Below, piece after piece: positions 25,683 through 33,803 of a DNA stretch of 64,000 nucleotides. Both the position numbers and the translations under genes were made by a program. This stretch comes from Streptomyces corallincola (GTDB lineage: Bacteria; Actinomycetota; Actinomycetes; Streptomycetales; Streptomycetaceae), in assembly GCF_019104725.1 (NCBI RefSeq), contig NZ_JAHRXF010000024.1:22601-86600 (forward strand). Reading direction: 5' to 3'. The notes under the pieces are model-generated. The model made no database searches, was not told the origin of the DNA, and saw only the letters and a list, made by a program, of their open reading frames with translations. Position 1 is the first letter of the stretch, and the number at the start of each line of letters is the position of its first letter.

Positions 25683-26329
25683 CGCACCTCCCCGCGCGCG
25701 AGGTGCGAGAACCAGCTGACGTGCCGGTCCACCACCGCGACGGCCGCCTCCGCGTCCCCGGCGCGCAGCGCGTCGAGGAGTTCCTCGTGCTCGGCGAGGG
25801 TCTTGGCGATGCGGTCGGGGTGGGAGTGCATGACGGCGACGCCCATCCGGAGCTGACGGTCGCGGAGTTGGTCGTAGAGGCGGGCGAGGATCTGGTTGCC
25901 GCCGCTGCGCACGATCTCGGCGTGGAAGCTGCGGTCGGTGGTCGCGGCGGCGGCGAAGTCCCCGGCGGCGGCCTGCTCGCGCTGCCGCTCCAGGAGTACG
26001 GCGAGCCGGTCCAGCAGACCGGGCGGGGCGGGTACGGCCCGGCGGGCGGCGTGGGACTCCACCAGCAGCCGGGTCTCGACCACGTCCGCGATCTCCTGCG
26101 CGGAGACCGGCAGGACGAGGGCGCCCTTCTTCGGGTAGAGCCGGAGCAGGCCCTCCACCTCCAGGCGGAGCAGCGCCTCGCGGACGGGGGTGCGGGAGAC
26201 GCCCACGGCGTCCGCGAGTTCGCCCTCGGTGAGCAGGGTGCCGCCTTCGTACCGGCGGTCGAGGACGCCCTGTTTGACATGGGTGTAGACGCGTTCGGCG
26301 GCGGGCGGCTGTCTGGTCGGCATGGCCAT
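25679..26329 (-). CDS. GntR family regulator, FCD (FadR-like) subgroup
   Basis: A 216-aa repressor-type protein. The N-terminal winged helix (~10-75) shows LTEGELADAVGVSRTPVREALLRLEVEGLL, the GntR signature. The C-terminal all-helical FCD domain (~90-205) has RSFHAEIVRSGGNQIL and a His-rich HEELLDAL...HVSWFSHLA that can bind a metal and an organic acid ligand. The start is placed at 26329 (MAMPTRQPPAAERV); 26323 is equally possible, and no strong ribosome site is seen. It is the first gene of a two-gene operon with the MFS transporter and is divergent from dacA. Confidence 0.86.
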   Translation of the reverse strand: MAMPTRQPPAAERVYTHVKQGVLDRRYEGGTLLTEGELADAVGVSRTPVREALLRLEVEGLLRLYPKKGALVLPVSAQEIADVVETRLLVESHAARRAVPAPPGLLDRLAVLLERQREQAAAGDFAAAATTDRSFHAEIVRSGGNQILARLYDQLRDRQLRMGVAVMHSHPDRIAKTLAEHEELLDALRAGDAEAAVAVVDRHVSWFSHLARGEVR

Positions 26330-26516
26330 GCCGACAGGATAGATACAACACGTACGCAAGAGGCAGGGCCGTCCACGATACGAACGTGACGCATATCACC
26401 CCGTTCGGATGCGCAACCTTCCGGGCTGCCGACGTGTCAGACATGTGCGGCCCCACTTTCTCGACCTCAACTTGGCCGCATTTCAGGGGCATTCAAGACA
26501 ATCGGGGTATTCCACT

Positions 26517-27416
26517 TTGATTACCGGCATCAAGGGCACCCGCCGTTTCCGCCGAGCCACCGCCGTCGCCATCACCTCCGGCGCGCTGCTCACCACCGGG
26601 GCCCTCACCGCTGCGCCCGCCCAGGCCGTCACGACGCCCTCGATCGTGGCCAAGGGCGGCTACGTGATGAACAACTCCACCGGTACGTCGCTCTTCACCA
26701 AGGCGGCGGACACCAAGCGCTCCACCGGCTCCACCACGAAGATCATGACCGCCAAGGTCGTCCTCGCGCAGTCGAACCTGAACCTGGACGCCACGGTCAC
26801 GATCAAGAAGGAGTACAGCGACTACGTCGTCAAGAACAACGCGTCCCAGGCGCATCTGATCGTCGGTGACAGGGTCACCGTCCGTCAGCTCCTCTACGGC
26901 CTGATGCTCCCGTCCGGCTGCGACGCCGCGTACGCGCTGGCCGACAAGTACGGCAGCGGCTCGACCATGTCGGCCCGCGTGTCCAACTTCATCGGCAAGA
27001 TGAACAGCGCCGCGAAGGCGCTGAAGCTGAAGAACACGCACTTCGACTCGTTCGACGGCATCGGCAAGGGCACCAACTACTCGACGCCGCGCGACCTGAC
27101 GAAGATCGCTTCCAGCGCGATGAAGAGCGCGAACTTCCGCGCCATCGTCAAGACGAAGTCGTACACCGCGAAGACGAAGACGAAGACCGGTTCCACCCGC
27201 ACGATGGCCACCTGGACCAACACCAACGGCCTGCTCAGCAGCTACAGCGGCACCATCGGCGTCAAGACCGGTTCCGGCCCCGAGGCCGGTTACTGCCTCG
27301 TCTTCGCCGCCACCCGCAACGGCAAGACCGTCATCGGCACCGTGCTCTCCTCCACGTCCATCCCGAACCGCGAATCGGACGCGAAGAAGCTCCTGACCTA
27401 CGGCTTCGCCAAGTAG
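26517..27416 (+). CDS. dacA: D-alanyl-D-alanine carboxypeptidase (S11, PBP5-type)
   Basis: A 299-aa secreted or membrane-proximal penicillin-binding protein that trims the terminal D-Ala of peptidoglycan stem peptides. An N-terminal Arg-rich region and hydrophobic segment ending at TAAPAQA form a signal peptide (about 40 residues). The catalytic triad motifs are SxxK as STTK, SxN as SGC, and KTG as VKTGSG. It lacks the C-terminal beta-sandwich and amphipathic anchor of E. coli PBP5. It is unusually rich in Lys, Thr and Ser, unlike its neighbours. The start is uncertain: TTG at 26517 has GGGG nine bases upstream and gives a normal signal peptide; the frame stays open further upstream. Confidence 0.88.
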   Translation: MITGIKGTRRFRRATAVAITSGALLTTGALTAAPAQAVTTPSIVAKGGYVMNNSTGTSLFTKAADTKRSTGSTTKIMTAKVVLAQSNLNLDATVTIKKEYSDYVVKNNASQAHLIVGDRVTVRQLLYGLMLPSGCDAAYALADKYGSGSTMSARVSNFIGKMNSAAKALKLKNTHFDSFDGIGKGTNYSTPRDLTKIASSAMKSANFRAIVKTKSYTAKTKTKTGSTRTMATWTNTNGLLSSYSGTIGVKTGSGPEAGYCLVFAATRNGKTVIGTVLSSTSIPNRESDAKKLLTYGFAK

Positions 27417-27454
27417 GCAGCTTTCGGAGACGGATTGATCCGCACAGGGATGAA

Positions 27455-27486
27455 GAGGGCCCGCCGCATCAACGCGGCGGGCCCTC
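27455..27486. terminator. Bidirectional terminator between dacA and DUF397 gene
   Basis: Perfect 13-bp stem (GAGGGCCCGCCGC and its complement) with a 6-nt loop, lying between two convergent genes. Confidence 0.82.
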
Positions 27487-27500
27487 TCCGTCGTTCGGGA

Positions 27501-27674
27501 CTACTGCAAACCGGCGGCGAATCCGGCCCAGGCGGACGGAGCCACGACGAGTACGGGGCCGTCCTCCACCTTGGAGTCACGCACCGCCACAACAGCGGCC
27601 ACGTTCCGGGCCACCTCGACGCACTCGCCAGTGGCGCTGCTGTAACTGGACTTGACGAACTCGAAGTGCGGCAT
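27501..27674 (-). CDS. DUF397 small protein (second tandem copy)
   Basis: A 57-aa protein starting MPHFEFVKSSYSSATGECVEVA. The family hallmark is W/F-x-KSSYS...CVEVA followed by V-x-V-RDSK and a C-terminal SAWAGF segment. DUF397 proteins cluster with DUF5753-type HTH regulators in Streptomyces (WhiJ/AbaA-like loci) and may modulate them, perhaps in the way an antitoxin-like partner does; the mechanism is not established. Its own GGAG is present in the 30-bp gap from the first copy. It differs from the upstream copy at about ten of 57 positions, so it is a recent tandem duplicate. Confidence 0.88.
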   Translation of the reverse strand: MPHFEFVKSSYSSATGECVEVARNVAAVVAVRDSKVEDGPVLVVAPSAWAGFAAGLQ

Positions 27675-27704
27675 GATCCACAGCTCCCTTCCGTGCTTCG
27701 GAAA

Positions 27705-27878
27705 CTACTTCAACCCGGCGGCGAATCCGGCCCACGCGGACGGAGCCACGACCAGGACAGGGCTGTCCATCAGCTTGGAGTCACGCACCGCCACGACAGC
27801 GGCCACGTTCCGGGCCACCTCGACGCACTCACCGTTGCCGCTGCTGTAACTGGACTTGACGAACTCGAAGTGCGGCAT
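27705..27878 (-). CDS. DUF397 small protein (first tandem copy)
   Basis: A 57-aa protein starting MPHFEFVKSSYSSGNGECVEVA and ending AGFAAGLK. Its ATG lies three bases after the TGA of the HTH gene, and its AAGGAG sits inside the last codons of that gene, so translation is coupled. The second copy lies 204 bp away start to start. Both copies keep the RDSK segment, and the differences cluster in the Ser-Gly-Asn/Ala-Thr and Leu-Met/Val-Glu positions. As with other family members, the role is inferred only from constant linkage to the HTH regulator. Confidence 0.9.
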   Translation of the reverse strand: MPHFEFVKSSYSSGNGECVEVARNVAAVVAVRDSKLMDSPVLVVAPSAWAGFAAGLK

Positions 27879-27881
27879 GAC

Positions 27882-28763
27882 TCACAACTCCTTGCGGATG
27901 CGCTCGATCAGGGCGGTGGAGTCGCGTAGAGCGCGCCCGGCACGGGAGATCCGCTCGAACGTGGCGTTGTGCCGCGCGGCATCCTCTTCGCTCTCCAGCC
28001 ACAGCGTAGACGAGGTCGTGTCCATGTAGACCACGTCCATCGCGCCGGGTTCTGCGAACGAGACGATGCTGAAGGCGCCGGTCATCCCCGGATGCGAACC
28101 GGCGCTGAACGGGATCAACTGGAGCTTCACGTTCGGCAGTTCGGTCACTGCCGCCAGATGTGCCAACTGGGTGCGCATGACGTCCCGGCTGCCGACGAGT
28201 TGATGCAGTGCCGCCTCGCCCACCAACACCCACAGGTTCAAAGGGTTGCCGTCGCTCAGCCGGGCCTGTCGGGCGATCTTCGCTTCCACGAAGCGTTCGA
28301 TCTCTTCGGGGTCGTCCCAGGACGCGTTGCCGACAGCCAGCGCCCTGGCGTAGTCGGGCGTCTGGAGGAGGCCCGGCACGAACGCTCCTTGCCAGGTGCG
28401 GACCCCGGTCGCGATGTCCTCAAGAGCGACGTACTCCACGAGGGAGCGAAGCTCGGGGTACTGATTCCACCAGCCCTTCGCCCGGCGTCGTTCCCGGTCC
28501 GCCTTCGCCAGCGCCAGCAGCCTGCCGAGCACCGCCTCGTCCTGCTCGCCGTACAGATGGCACAGCGCCCGTACATCAGGGTCGCGTAGCGGCACCTGCC
28601 CGCGTTCGATCTTGGCGACCTTGGCGACGGACGCGGTCAGCGCCTCGGCCGCGTGCGTCTGTCGCAGCCCGCACTGCTCCCGCATGCGCAGCAACTCGCC
28701 ACCGAGCCTGCGCCCGAGAACGGTTGCGATCGTCCTGCCCCGGTTCGGATCTCTACCGGCCAT
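27882..28763 (-). CDS. XRE-type HTH regulator with DUF5753 domain (WhiJ-like)
   Basis: A 293-aa protein. The N-terminal lambda-repressor-like HTH (residues ~17-75) has GLRQTHAAEALTASVAKVAKIERGQ. The C-terminal DUF5753 domain (~100-290) shows GAFVPGLLQTPDYARAL, LWVLVGEAALHQLVGS and IPFSAGSHPGMTGAF. Proteins of this type form large paralogous families in Streptomyces; the archetype WhiJ affects sporulation. It heads an operon with two DUF397 genes and is divergent from an anti-sigma-like ATPase. GGAGAGAG immediately before the ATG supports the start at 28763. I infer that it regulates its own divergent promoter region. Confidence 0.9.
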   Translation of the reverse strand: MAGRDPNRGRTIATVLGRRLGGELLRMREQCGLRQTHAAEALTASVAKVAKIERGQVPLRDPDVRALCHLYGEQDEAVLGRLLALAKADRERRRAKGWWNQYPELRSLVEYVALEDIATGVRTWQGAFVPGLLQTPDYARALAVGNASWDDPEEIERFVEAKIARQARLSDGNPLNLWVLVGEAALHQLVGSRDVMRTQLAHLAAVTELPNVKLQLIPFSAGSHPGMTGAFSIVSFAEPGAMDVVYMDTTSSTLWLESEEDAARHNATFERISRAGRALRDSTALIERIRKEL

Positions 28764-29003
28764 CTCTCTCCGCCTCCCCGGTCGATGCACCGCCAATTCT
28801 GACGGCTCACCGATTCGACTATTCGTTCGGACATCAATATTTCTGCGACAACCGGTTGATGACGAAGAGATTCTACCGCTACCTTCAGTATCAAGTCGCT
28901 TACTCCCAGGAACGGTTGGCGGAAGTGCACCGCGCTGCGTGCGCGGCAGAGCCACCCCATCCGGCCACCCGTGTCTCCCGGTATCGCTCAAGGAGGTCCG
29001 TCG
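28764..29003. promoter_or_regulatory. AT-enriched divergent promoter region
   Basis: 240 bp between the HTH operon and the ATPase gene. The stretch 28795-28920 is clearly richer in A/T than the rest of the window (for example CATCAATATTTCTGCGACAA), which is unusual here and fits a regulatory or laterally acquired origin. No single operator is evident by eye. Confidence 0.5.
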
Positions 29004-29471
29004 ATGTCCGACGCATGCCCGCCCCCCGGCATCAAGAAGTACGACCGCTACGACACCGCCACCTACGCGCCGTACCCGAGAAGCGTGCCGCTCGCGCGGC
29101 GCAACGTCGCGCGGCTGACGGCGCTGTGGGGACAGGACGCCCTCGTGGCGGACGCGGCGCTGATCGCGGGCGAGTTGTGCGCCAACGCAGTGCTGCACGG
29201 GTGCCTGCGGGACCGGCTGTTCCGGGTGGAGACCTCGCTCACGGGCGGAGTCCTGCGCATCACCGTCACGGACCCCAAGGGCGAGCGGCTGCCCGAACCC
29301 CGGCAGGCAGGGGCGGACGAGCAGTTCGGGCGTGGACTGCTTCTGGTGCGTGCCGTGGCGACGCGGTGGGCGGTGGAGAAGCTGACCGTGGGCAAGAGCG
29401 TCTGGGCCGAACTGGACACGTCCGGCACCGTGCCACAGGCCCTGAACACCTCGCGCCTGTCGGGAGAGTGA
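29004..29471 (+). CDS. Anti-sigma-like ATP-binding protein (HATPase_c, AbaA-like)
   Basis: A 155-aa single-domain GHKL ATPase. The N-box is LIAGELCANAVLHG and the G-box FGRGLLLVRAVATRW, as in SpoIIAB/RsbW kinases. Streptomyces has dozens of such small proteins, and many sit beside HTH/DUF397 pairs as here. It could phosphorylate an anti-sigma antagonist or act without kinase activity. The start is firm: AAGGAGG lies seven bases before the ATG at 29004. The divergent arrangement with the HTH operon makes a four-gene WhiJ/AbaA-type locus. Confidence 0.87.
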   Translation: MSDACPPPGIKKYDRYDTATYAPYPRSVPLARRNVARLTALWGQDALVADAALIAGELCANAVLHGCLRDRLFRVETSLTGGVLRITVTDPKGERLPEPRQAGADEQFGRGLLLVRAVATRWAVEKLTVGKSVWAELDTSGTVPQALNTSRLSGE

Positions 29472-29491
29472 CGGAGTGCCGGATACGGCGA

Positions 29492-29524
29492 CGGGCCGCG
29501 CACCCGGTGAGGATGCGCGGCCCG
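29492..29524. terminator. Bidirectional terminator, ATPase gene / bkd operon 1
   Basis: Perfect 11-bp stem (CGGGCCGCGCA / TGCGCGGCCCG) with an 11-nt loop between convergent stops at 29471 and 29544. Confidence 0.8.
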
Positions 29525-29543
29525 GTCGATGAGCCGGAGGCGG

Positions 29544-31022
29544 TTACGCCCAGGTCATCAGCCGCTTCGGGTTCTCCAGGATCGCTGCCGTGTCGGCCAG
29601 GACCTTGGAGCCGAGTTCGCCGTCCACCAGGCGGTGGTCGAAGCTGAGGGCCAGGGTGGTGACCTGGCGGGGCTTGACCTTGCCCTTGTGGACCCAGGGC
29701 TGGAGCCTGATGGCGCCGACGGCGAGGATGGCGGACTCGCCGGGGTTGAGGATGGGGGTGCCGGTGTCCACGCCGAAGACGCCGACGTTGGTGATGGTCA
29801 CCGTGCCGCCCTGCATCGCCGCCGGGGACGTCCTGCCCTCGCGGGCGGTGGACACCAGTTCGCCCAGGGCGCCCGCCAGTTGGGGCAGGGTCTTGGCGTC
29901 GGCGTCCTTGATGTTCGGGACGAGCAGACCGCGCGGGGTGGCGGCGGCGATGCCCAGGTTGACGTAGTGCTTGAGCACGATCTCCTGGTTCGCCTCGTCC
30001 CAGGCCGCGTTGATCTCCGGGTTGCGCCGGATGGCGACCAGCAGGGCCTTGGCGATCAGCAGCAGCGGGTTGACCCGCAGCCCCTGGAACTCCTTGTCCT
30101 GCTTCAGCTCCTCGACCAGCTTCATCGTGCGGGTCACGTCCACCGTCACGAACTCCGTGACGTGCGGGGCGGTGAACGCCGAGCCGATCATGGCCTGCGC
30201 GGTCGCCTTGCGGACACCCTTGACCGGGACACGGGTCTCGCGGGCGCCCGCGCCCTCCTGGCCGACCGGGGCGGGAGCCGCCGGTACGGCGACGGGGGCC
30301 GCCGCCGTCTCCACGGGCGCCGGGGCGACGGGAGCCACCGCCGCGTGCACGTCCTCGCGGGTGATCACGCCGTCCTTGCCGGACGGGACGACCAGGGCCA
30401 GGTCCACGCCCAGGTCCTTCGCCAGCTTGCGCACCGGCGGCTTGGCCAGCGGGCGGGAGGCGGCGGGGGCCTCGGGCACCGGCACGGGGGCGGGGGCCGC
30501 GTGGCCGTTCAGCTCGGCCTGGATCGCACCGGCCGCCTGGGCGCCGTCGGCCGCCGGGGCGCCCTTGCGGGGGCGGCGGCGGGTCGCGGACGTGGAGACG
30601 CCGTACCCGACCAGCACCGGCTGGCGGGCCTCCTTCTTCGGCTCCTCCGCGACAGCAGCGGCGGCCGGAGCGGCCGGAGCCACCGGGGCCGGAGCCGTCG
30701 CCTGCTCGGGCAGCGCCTCGGCGGCGGGCGCGGCGGCCACGGGGGCCGTGCCCGCCGAGCCGCCCGACACGTCCACCGCGATGATGGACGTACCCACGTC
30801 CACCGTGGTGCCCTCGGCGAAGTGCAGGGCGTGCACCACACCGTCGTAGGGGATGGGGAGTTCGACGGCCGCCTTGGCGGTCTCGACCTCGCACACCACC
30901 TGCCCGTCGGTCACCGTGTCACCGGGCTGGACGTACCACTTGAGGATCTCGGCCTCGGTGAGCCCCTCGCCCACGTCGGGCATCTTGAACTCGCGCACGG
31001 AAGCTTCCGTCATCGTCGTCAC
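29544..31022 (-). CDS. bkdC: Branched-chain 2-oxoacid dehydrogenase E2 (lipoyl acyltransferase), operon 1
   Basis: A 492-aa E2 core subunit that moves the acyl group from E1 to CoA. One N-terminal lipoyl domain (~1-80) carries the lipoylated Lys in CEVETAKAAVELP. A long Ala/Pro linker follows. A peripheral-subunit-binding domain lies at ~180-215 (KPPVRKLAKDLGVDLALV). The catalytic domain (~260-492) ends with SFDHRLVDGELG, the HxxxDG active site. The FDEAN-type substrate region and placement with E1 subunits favour branched-chain over pyruvate activity. It is 11 bp downstream of the E1beta gene in a three-gene operon; no E3 gene is present in the window. Confidence 0.92.
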   Translation of the reverse strand: MTTMTEASVREFKMPDVGEGLTEAEILKWYVQPGDTVTDGQVVCEVETAKAAVELPIPYDGVVHALHFAEGTTVDVGTSIIAVDVSGGSAGTAPVAAAPAAEALPEQATAPAPVAPAAPAAAAVAEEPKKEARQPVLVGYGVSTSATRRRPRKGAPAADGAQAAGAIQAELNGHAAPAPVPVPEAPAASRPLAKPPVRKLAKDLGVDLALVVPSGKDGVITREDVHAAVAPVAPAPVETAAAPVAVPAAPAPVGQEGAGARETRVPVKGVRKATAQAMIGSAFTAPHVTEFVTVDVTRTMKLVEELKQDKEFQGLRVNPLLLIAKALLVAIRRNPEINAAWDEANQEIVLKHYVNLGIAAATPRGLLVPNIKDADAKTLPQLAGALGELVSTAREGRTSPAAMQGGTVTITNVGVFGVDTGTPILNPGESAILAVGAIRLQPWVHKGKVKPRQVTTLALSFDHRLVDGELGSKVLADTAAILENPKRLMTWA

Positions 31023-31033
31023 GAACCCTCTCC

Positions 31034-32020
31034 TCAGTACGCCAGGGCACGATCGACGGCGTCGAGCACCCGGTCCAGGTCCGGCAGGTACTCCTCCTCC
31101 AGGCGGGCCGGGGGGTACGGGGCGTGATAGCCGCCGACCCGGAGCACCGGTGCCTCCAGGTGGTAGAAGCAGCGCTCCGTGATCCGGGCGGCGATCTCCG
31201 CGCCGGAGCCGAAGAACACCGGTGCCTCGTGGACCACGACCAGACGGCGGGTCTTCTCCACCGACCCCTGGATGGTGTCGAAGTCCAGCGGGGAGACCGA
31301 CCGCAGGTCCAGGACCTCCAGGGAGCGTCCCTCCTCGGCGGCGGCGTCGGCCACCTGGAGGCAGAGCTTCACCATCGGGCCGTAGGCGGCGAGGGTGAGG
31401 TCGGTGCCCTCGCGGGCGACGACGGCTTTGTGCAGCGGGCCGGGGATGGCCTCCGTGCTGACCTCGCCCTTGTCCCAGTAGCGCCGCTTGGGCTCGAAGT
31501 AGATCACCGGGTCGTCGCTCTGGATGGCCTGCTGCATCATCCAGTAAGCGTCCGAGGCGTTGGAAGGGCTGACCACCTTCAGGCCCGCCACGTGCGCGAA
31601 CAGCGCCTCGGGGGACTCGGAGTGGTGCTCGACCGCGCCGATGCCGCCGCCGTAGGGGATGCGGATGACGACCGGCATCTTGACCTTGCCCAGCGAGCGG
31701 GCGTGCATCTTGGCCAGCTGGGTGACGATCTGGTCGTAGGCCGGGAAGACGAAGCCGTCGAACTGGATCTCCACCACCGGGCGGTACCCGCGCAGGGCGA
31801 GGCCGATCGCGGTGCCCACGATGCCGGACTCGGCCAGCGGGGTGTCGATGACCCGGCTGTCGCCGAAGTCCTTCTGGAGGCCGTCGGTGACGCGGAAGAC
31901 ACCGCCGAGCTTGCCGACGTCCTCACCCATCACGAGGACCTTGGGGTCCGTCTCCAGCGCGCGGCGCAGCGACTCGTTGATCGCCTTGGCGAGCGGCATG
32001 GTCCTGGTCTCGGCTGCCAT
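31034..32020 (-). CDS. bkdB: Branched-chain 2-oxoacid dehydrogenase E1 beta, operon 1
   Basis: A 328-aa transketolase-like subunit with the E1beta signature: VMGEDVGKLGGVFRVTDGL near the N-terminus, DTPLAESGIVGTAIGLAL, VEIQFDGFVFPAYDQI, and the C-terminal transketolase domain starting around residue 200. It pairs with E1alpha to bind thiamine diphosphate and decarboxylate 2-oxo acids from Val, Leu and Ile, supplying starter units for branched fatty acids and, in many streptomycetes, polyketides. It is two bases downstream of the E1alpha stop codon, so the stoichiometry is probably set by coupling. Confidence 0.93.
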   Translation of the reverse strand: MAAETRTMPLAKAINESLRRALETDPKVLVMGEDVGKLGGVFRVTDGLQKDFGDSRVIDTPLAESGIVGTAIGLALRGYRPVVEIQFDGFVFPAYDQIVTQLAKMHARSLGKVKMPVVIRIPYGGGIGAVEHHSESPEALFAHVAGLKVVSPSNASDAYWMMQQAIQSDDPVIYFEPKRRYWDKGEVSTEAIPGPLHKAVVAREGTDLTLAAYGPMVKLCLQVADAAAEEGRSLEVLDLRSVSPLDFDTIQGSVEKTRRLVVVHEAPVFFGSGAEIAARITERCFYHLEAPVLRVGGYHAPYPPARLEEEYLPDLDRVLDAVDRALAY

Positions 32021-32022
32021 GA

Positions 32023-33234
32023 TCAGACCCCCTCTGCGTCCGAGAACGACGCCTGGTAGGCGGCGAATCCGGCGCGCTCCTCATCGACGAGCGAGTGCCC
32101 GTCCGCGTACACGTTCTCGAAGATGGCGAAGCGGTCCGGGTCCGGCATCGAGCGGACCGCTTCCCGCACTCGCCTGCCCAACGCCTCGGACTCGGTCTCC
32201 AGTTCCTCGAAGAATCCCTCGTCCGCGTGGTTTGCGGCCTCCAGGTGGCGGCGCAGGCGCAGCATCGGGTCCTTCGCCTCCCAGGCGAGCCGCTCCTCGT
32301 CGCCCCGGTACCGGCTGGGGTCGTCGGAGGTGGTGTGGGCGCCCATCCGGTAGGTGAACGCCTCGACCAGGGTGGGGCCCTCGCCGTTGCGGGCGCGCTC
32401 CAGCGCCCACCTGGTGACCGCGAGGCAGGCCAGCACGTCGTTGCCGTCCACGCGGACGCCCGGGAAGCCGTAGCCCTGCGCGCGCTGGTACAGCGGCACA
32501 CGGGTCTGCTTCTCGGTGGGCTCGGAGATGGCCCACTGGTTGTTCTGGCAGAAGAAGACCACCGGCGCGTTGTAGACGGCCGCGAAGGTGAACGACTCGG
32601 CCACGTCGCCCTGGCTGGAGGCGCCGTCGCCGAAGTACGCGATCACGGCCGAGTCGGCGCCGTCCTTGGCCACGCCCATCGCGTAGCCGGTGGCGTGCAG
32701 CGTCTGCGAGCCGATGACGATCGTGTAGAGGTGGAAGTTGTTGCCGTTCGGGTCCCAGCCGCCGTTGTTGACGCCCCGGAACATGCCGAGCAGGTTGGCC
32801 GGGTCCACGCCACGGCACCAGGCGACGCCGTGCTCGCGGTAGGTCGGGAAGACGTAGTCGTCGTCGCGCAGGGCGCGGCCGGAGCCGATCTGCGCGGCCT
32901 CCTGGCCGAGCAGCGAGGCCCACAGGCCCAGCTCGCCCTGGCGCTGGAGCGCGGTGGCCTCGGCGTCGAAGCGCCGGGTGAGCACCATGTCGCGGTACAG
33001 GCCGCGCAGGTCCTCCGGGGTGATCCCGGCGACGTAGGAGTCGTACGTGGCGTTCTTGACGCGCTTGCCCTCGGGCGTCAGGAGCTGTACGAGTTCCGGG
33101 TCGGTGTTCTTCCTGCTGCGGGTGGTGCGGGCGGCCCGCCCGGTGCCGGTGGCTCCGGTGGTTCCACCGGTGGTGCCGGCCTTGCCTGCGGCGCTGCGTC
33201 GCGGCTTGCGCGCGGCACTGCTGTCCACGGTCAC
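32023..33234 (-). CDS. bkdA: Branched-chain 2-oxoacid dehydrogenase E1 alpha, operon 1
   Basis: A 403-aa E1alpha subunit. Residues 1-45 form a basic, Gly/Thr-rich tail (GTTGGTTGATGTG) that the operon-2 paralogue lacks. The thiamine diphosphate motif GDGASSQGDVAESFTFAAVYNAPVV is followed by the closing CQNNQWAIS. The flexible loop YRMGAHTTSDDPSRYR corresponds to the region phosphorylated in mitochondrial enzymes. First gene of the operon; the start at 33234 leaves a 570-bp upstream region that holds the promoter. It shares only moderate similarity with the second E1alpha 14 kb away, so the two are old paralogues with probably different substrate preference or timing. Confidence 0.92.
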   Translation of the reverse strand: MTVDSSAARKPRRSAAGKAGTTGGTTGATGTGRAARTTRSRKNTDPELVQLLTPEGKRVKNATYDSYVAGITPEDLRGLYRDMVLTRRFDAEATALQRQGELGLWASLLGQEAAQIGSGRALRDDDYVFPTYREHGVAWCRGVDPANLLGMFRGVNNGGWDPNGNNFHLYTIVIGSQTLHATGYAMGVAKDGADSAVIAYFGDGASSQGDVAESFTFAAVYNAPVVFFCQNNQWAISEPTEKQTRVPLYQRAQGYGFPGVRVDGNDVLACLAVTRWALERARNGEGPTLVEAFTYRMGAHTTSDDPSRYRGDEERLAWEAKDPMLRLRRHLEAANHADEGFFEELETESEALGRRVREAVRSMPDPDRFAIFENVYADGHSLVDEERAGFAAYQASFSDAEGV

Positions 33235-33461
33235 GTGTGCTCCTCCGTCGTTCCGGCCCTCGGGGTTGCCGGGAGGCTGGGGTCCTCCCCGGCCCGTTCC
33301 GAGCGCGGGGAGAGCGGCTCACCGTTTCTCTGCCACCGGGCACGGGGTGGGTGCCGGAAGGCCGGGAAAGGGCGTGACAGGTGCCCCGGCGAGCGTCCTG
33401 CGGCTTTCACGTTACCCAGTGCTCCACATTTCTGTGAAACCCCTCCTGACCTGCGTTTTTG

Positions 33462-33475
33462 CTTGGATTTCCAAG
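33462..33475. promoter_or_regulatory. Palindrome CTTGG-N4-CCAAG upstream of bkd operon 1
   Basis: Perfect 5-bp-arm palindrome in an AT-rich patch 228 bp upstream of the E1alpha start. It is possibly an operator; it does not match the ACCGA-N4-TCGGT sites of bkd operon 2. Confidence 0.35.
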
Positions 33476-33790
33476 TAAATCCGCGAGCGCTGGAGAGCTG
33501 CTGGTCACAGCCTTGCAGGAGGCCGGAGCAGGGGCACGTTATCCCGGCCACCCCGGCGACGGGAAGAGTCGGCCTGTGACTCCCGCCTCAGCCGCAAGCG
33601 GGGAAATGTGCGGGTATTCCGGTACGGGTGGATCAGCGCGCGCGGAAAATCCCCTGCGGAAAACGCTCTCCGCTTTCGGGCGCGCGGCGGGATTTTCACT
33701 TCGTCGTTCACCCCGATGCGCCGGGTGACCGATTGCGACCGACGGCGACTGACCGTGACAAACCCCAGCTCAAGGCGCCCGTCCGTGCCC

Positions 33791-33796
33791 TAGCAT
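33791..33796 (+). promoter_or_regulatory. -10 hexamer, leaderless phosphotransferase gene
   Basis: TAGCAT ends seven bases before the GTG at 33804 and no ribosome site is visible, so the mRNA is probably leaderless. The -35 is not clear. Confidence 0.45.
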
Positions 33797-33803
33797 CTGG
33801 CGC

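Larger units (their letters stand above)
33235..33803. promoter_or_regulatory. 570-bp intergenic region, bkd operon 1 / phosphotransferase
   Basis: No convincing gene. It holds AT-rich islands and two inverted repeats: CTTGG-ATTT-CCAAG at 33462-33475, and 9-bp arms GAAAATCCC (33645-33653) / GGGATTTTC (33689-33697) separated by 35 bp. A leaderless promoter for the right-hand gene is at its end. The promoter for bkd operon 1 must also lie here; a weak TTCACA/GTAACG pair on the minus strand (about 33435 to 33408) is a candidate only. Confidence 0.55.

Noticed and set aside
29004..33234. Biosynthetic gene cluster
   Set aside because: Although BCKDH provides polyketide starters, there is no PKS, NRPS or tailoring gene in the window.
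33404..33445. Degenerate parS sites (TTTCACGT, GTTTCACA)
   Set aside because: Only half-sites match; the palindrome is not completed, unlike the two perfect sites at 42.3 kb.
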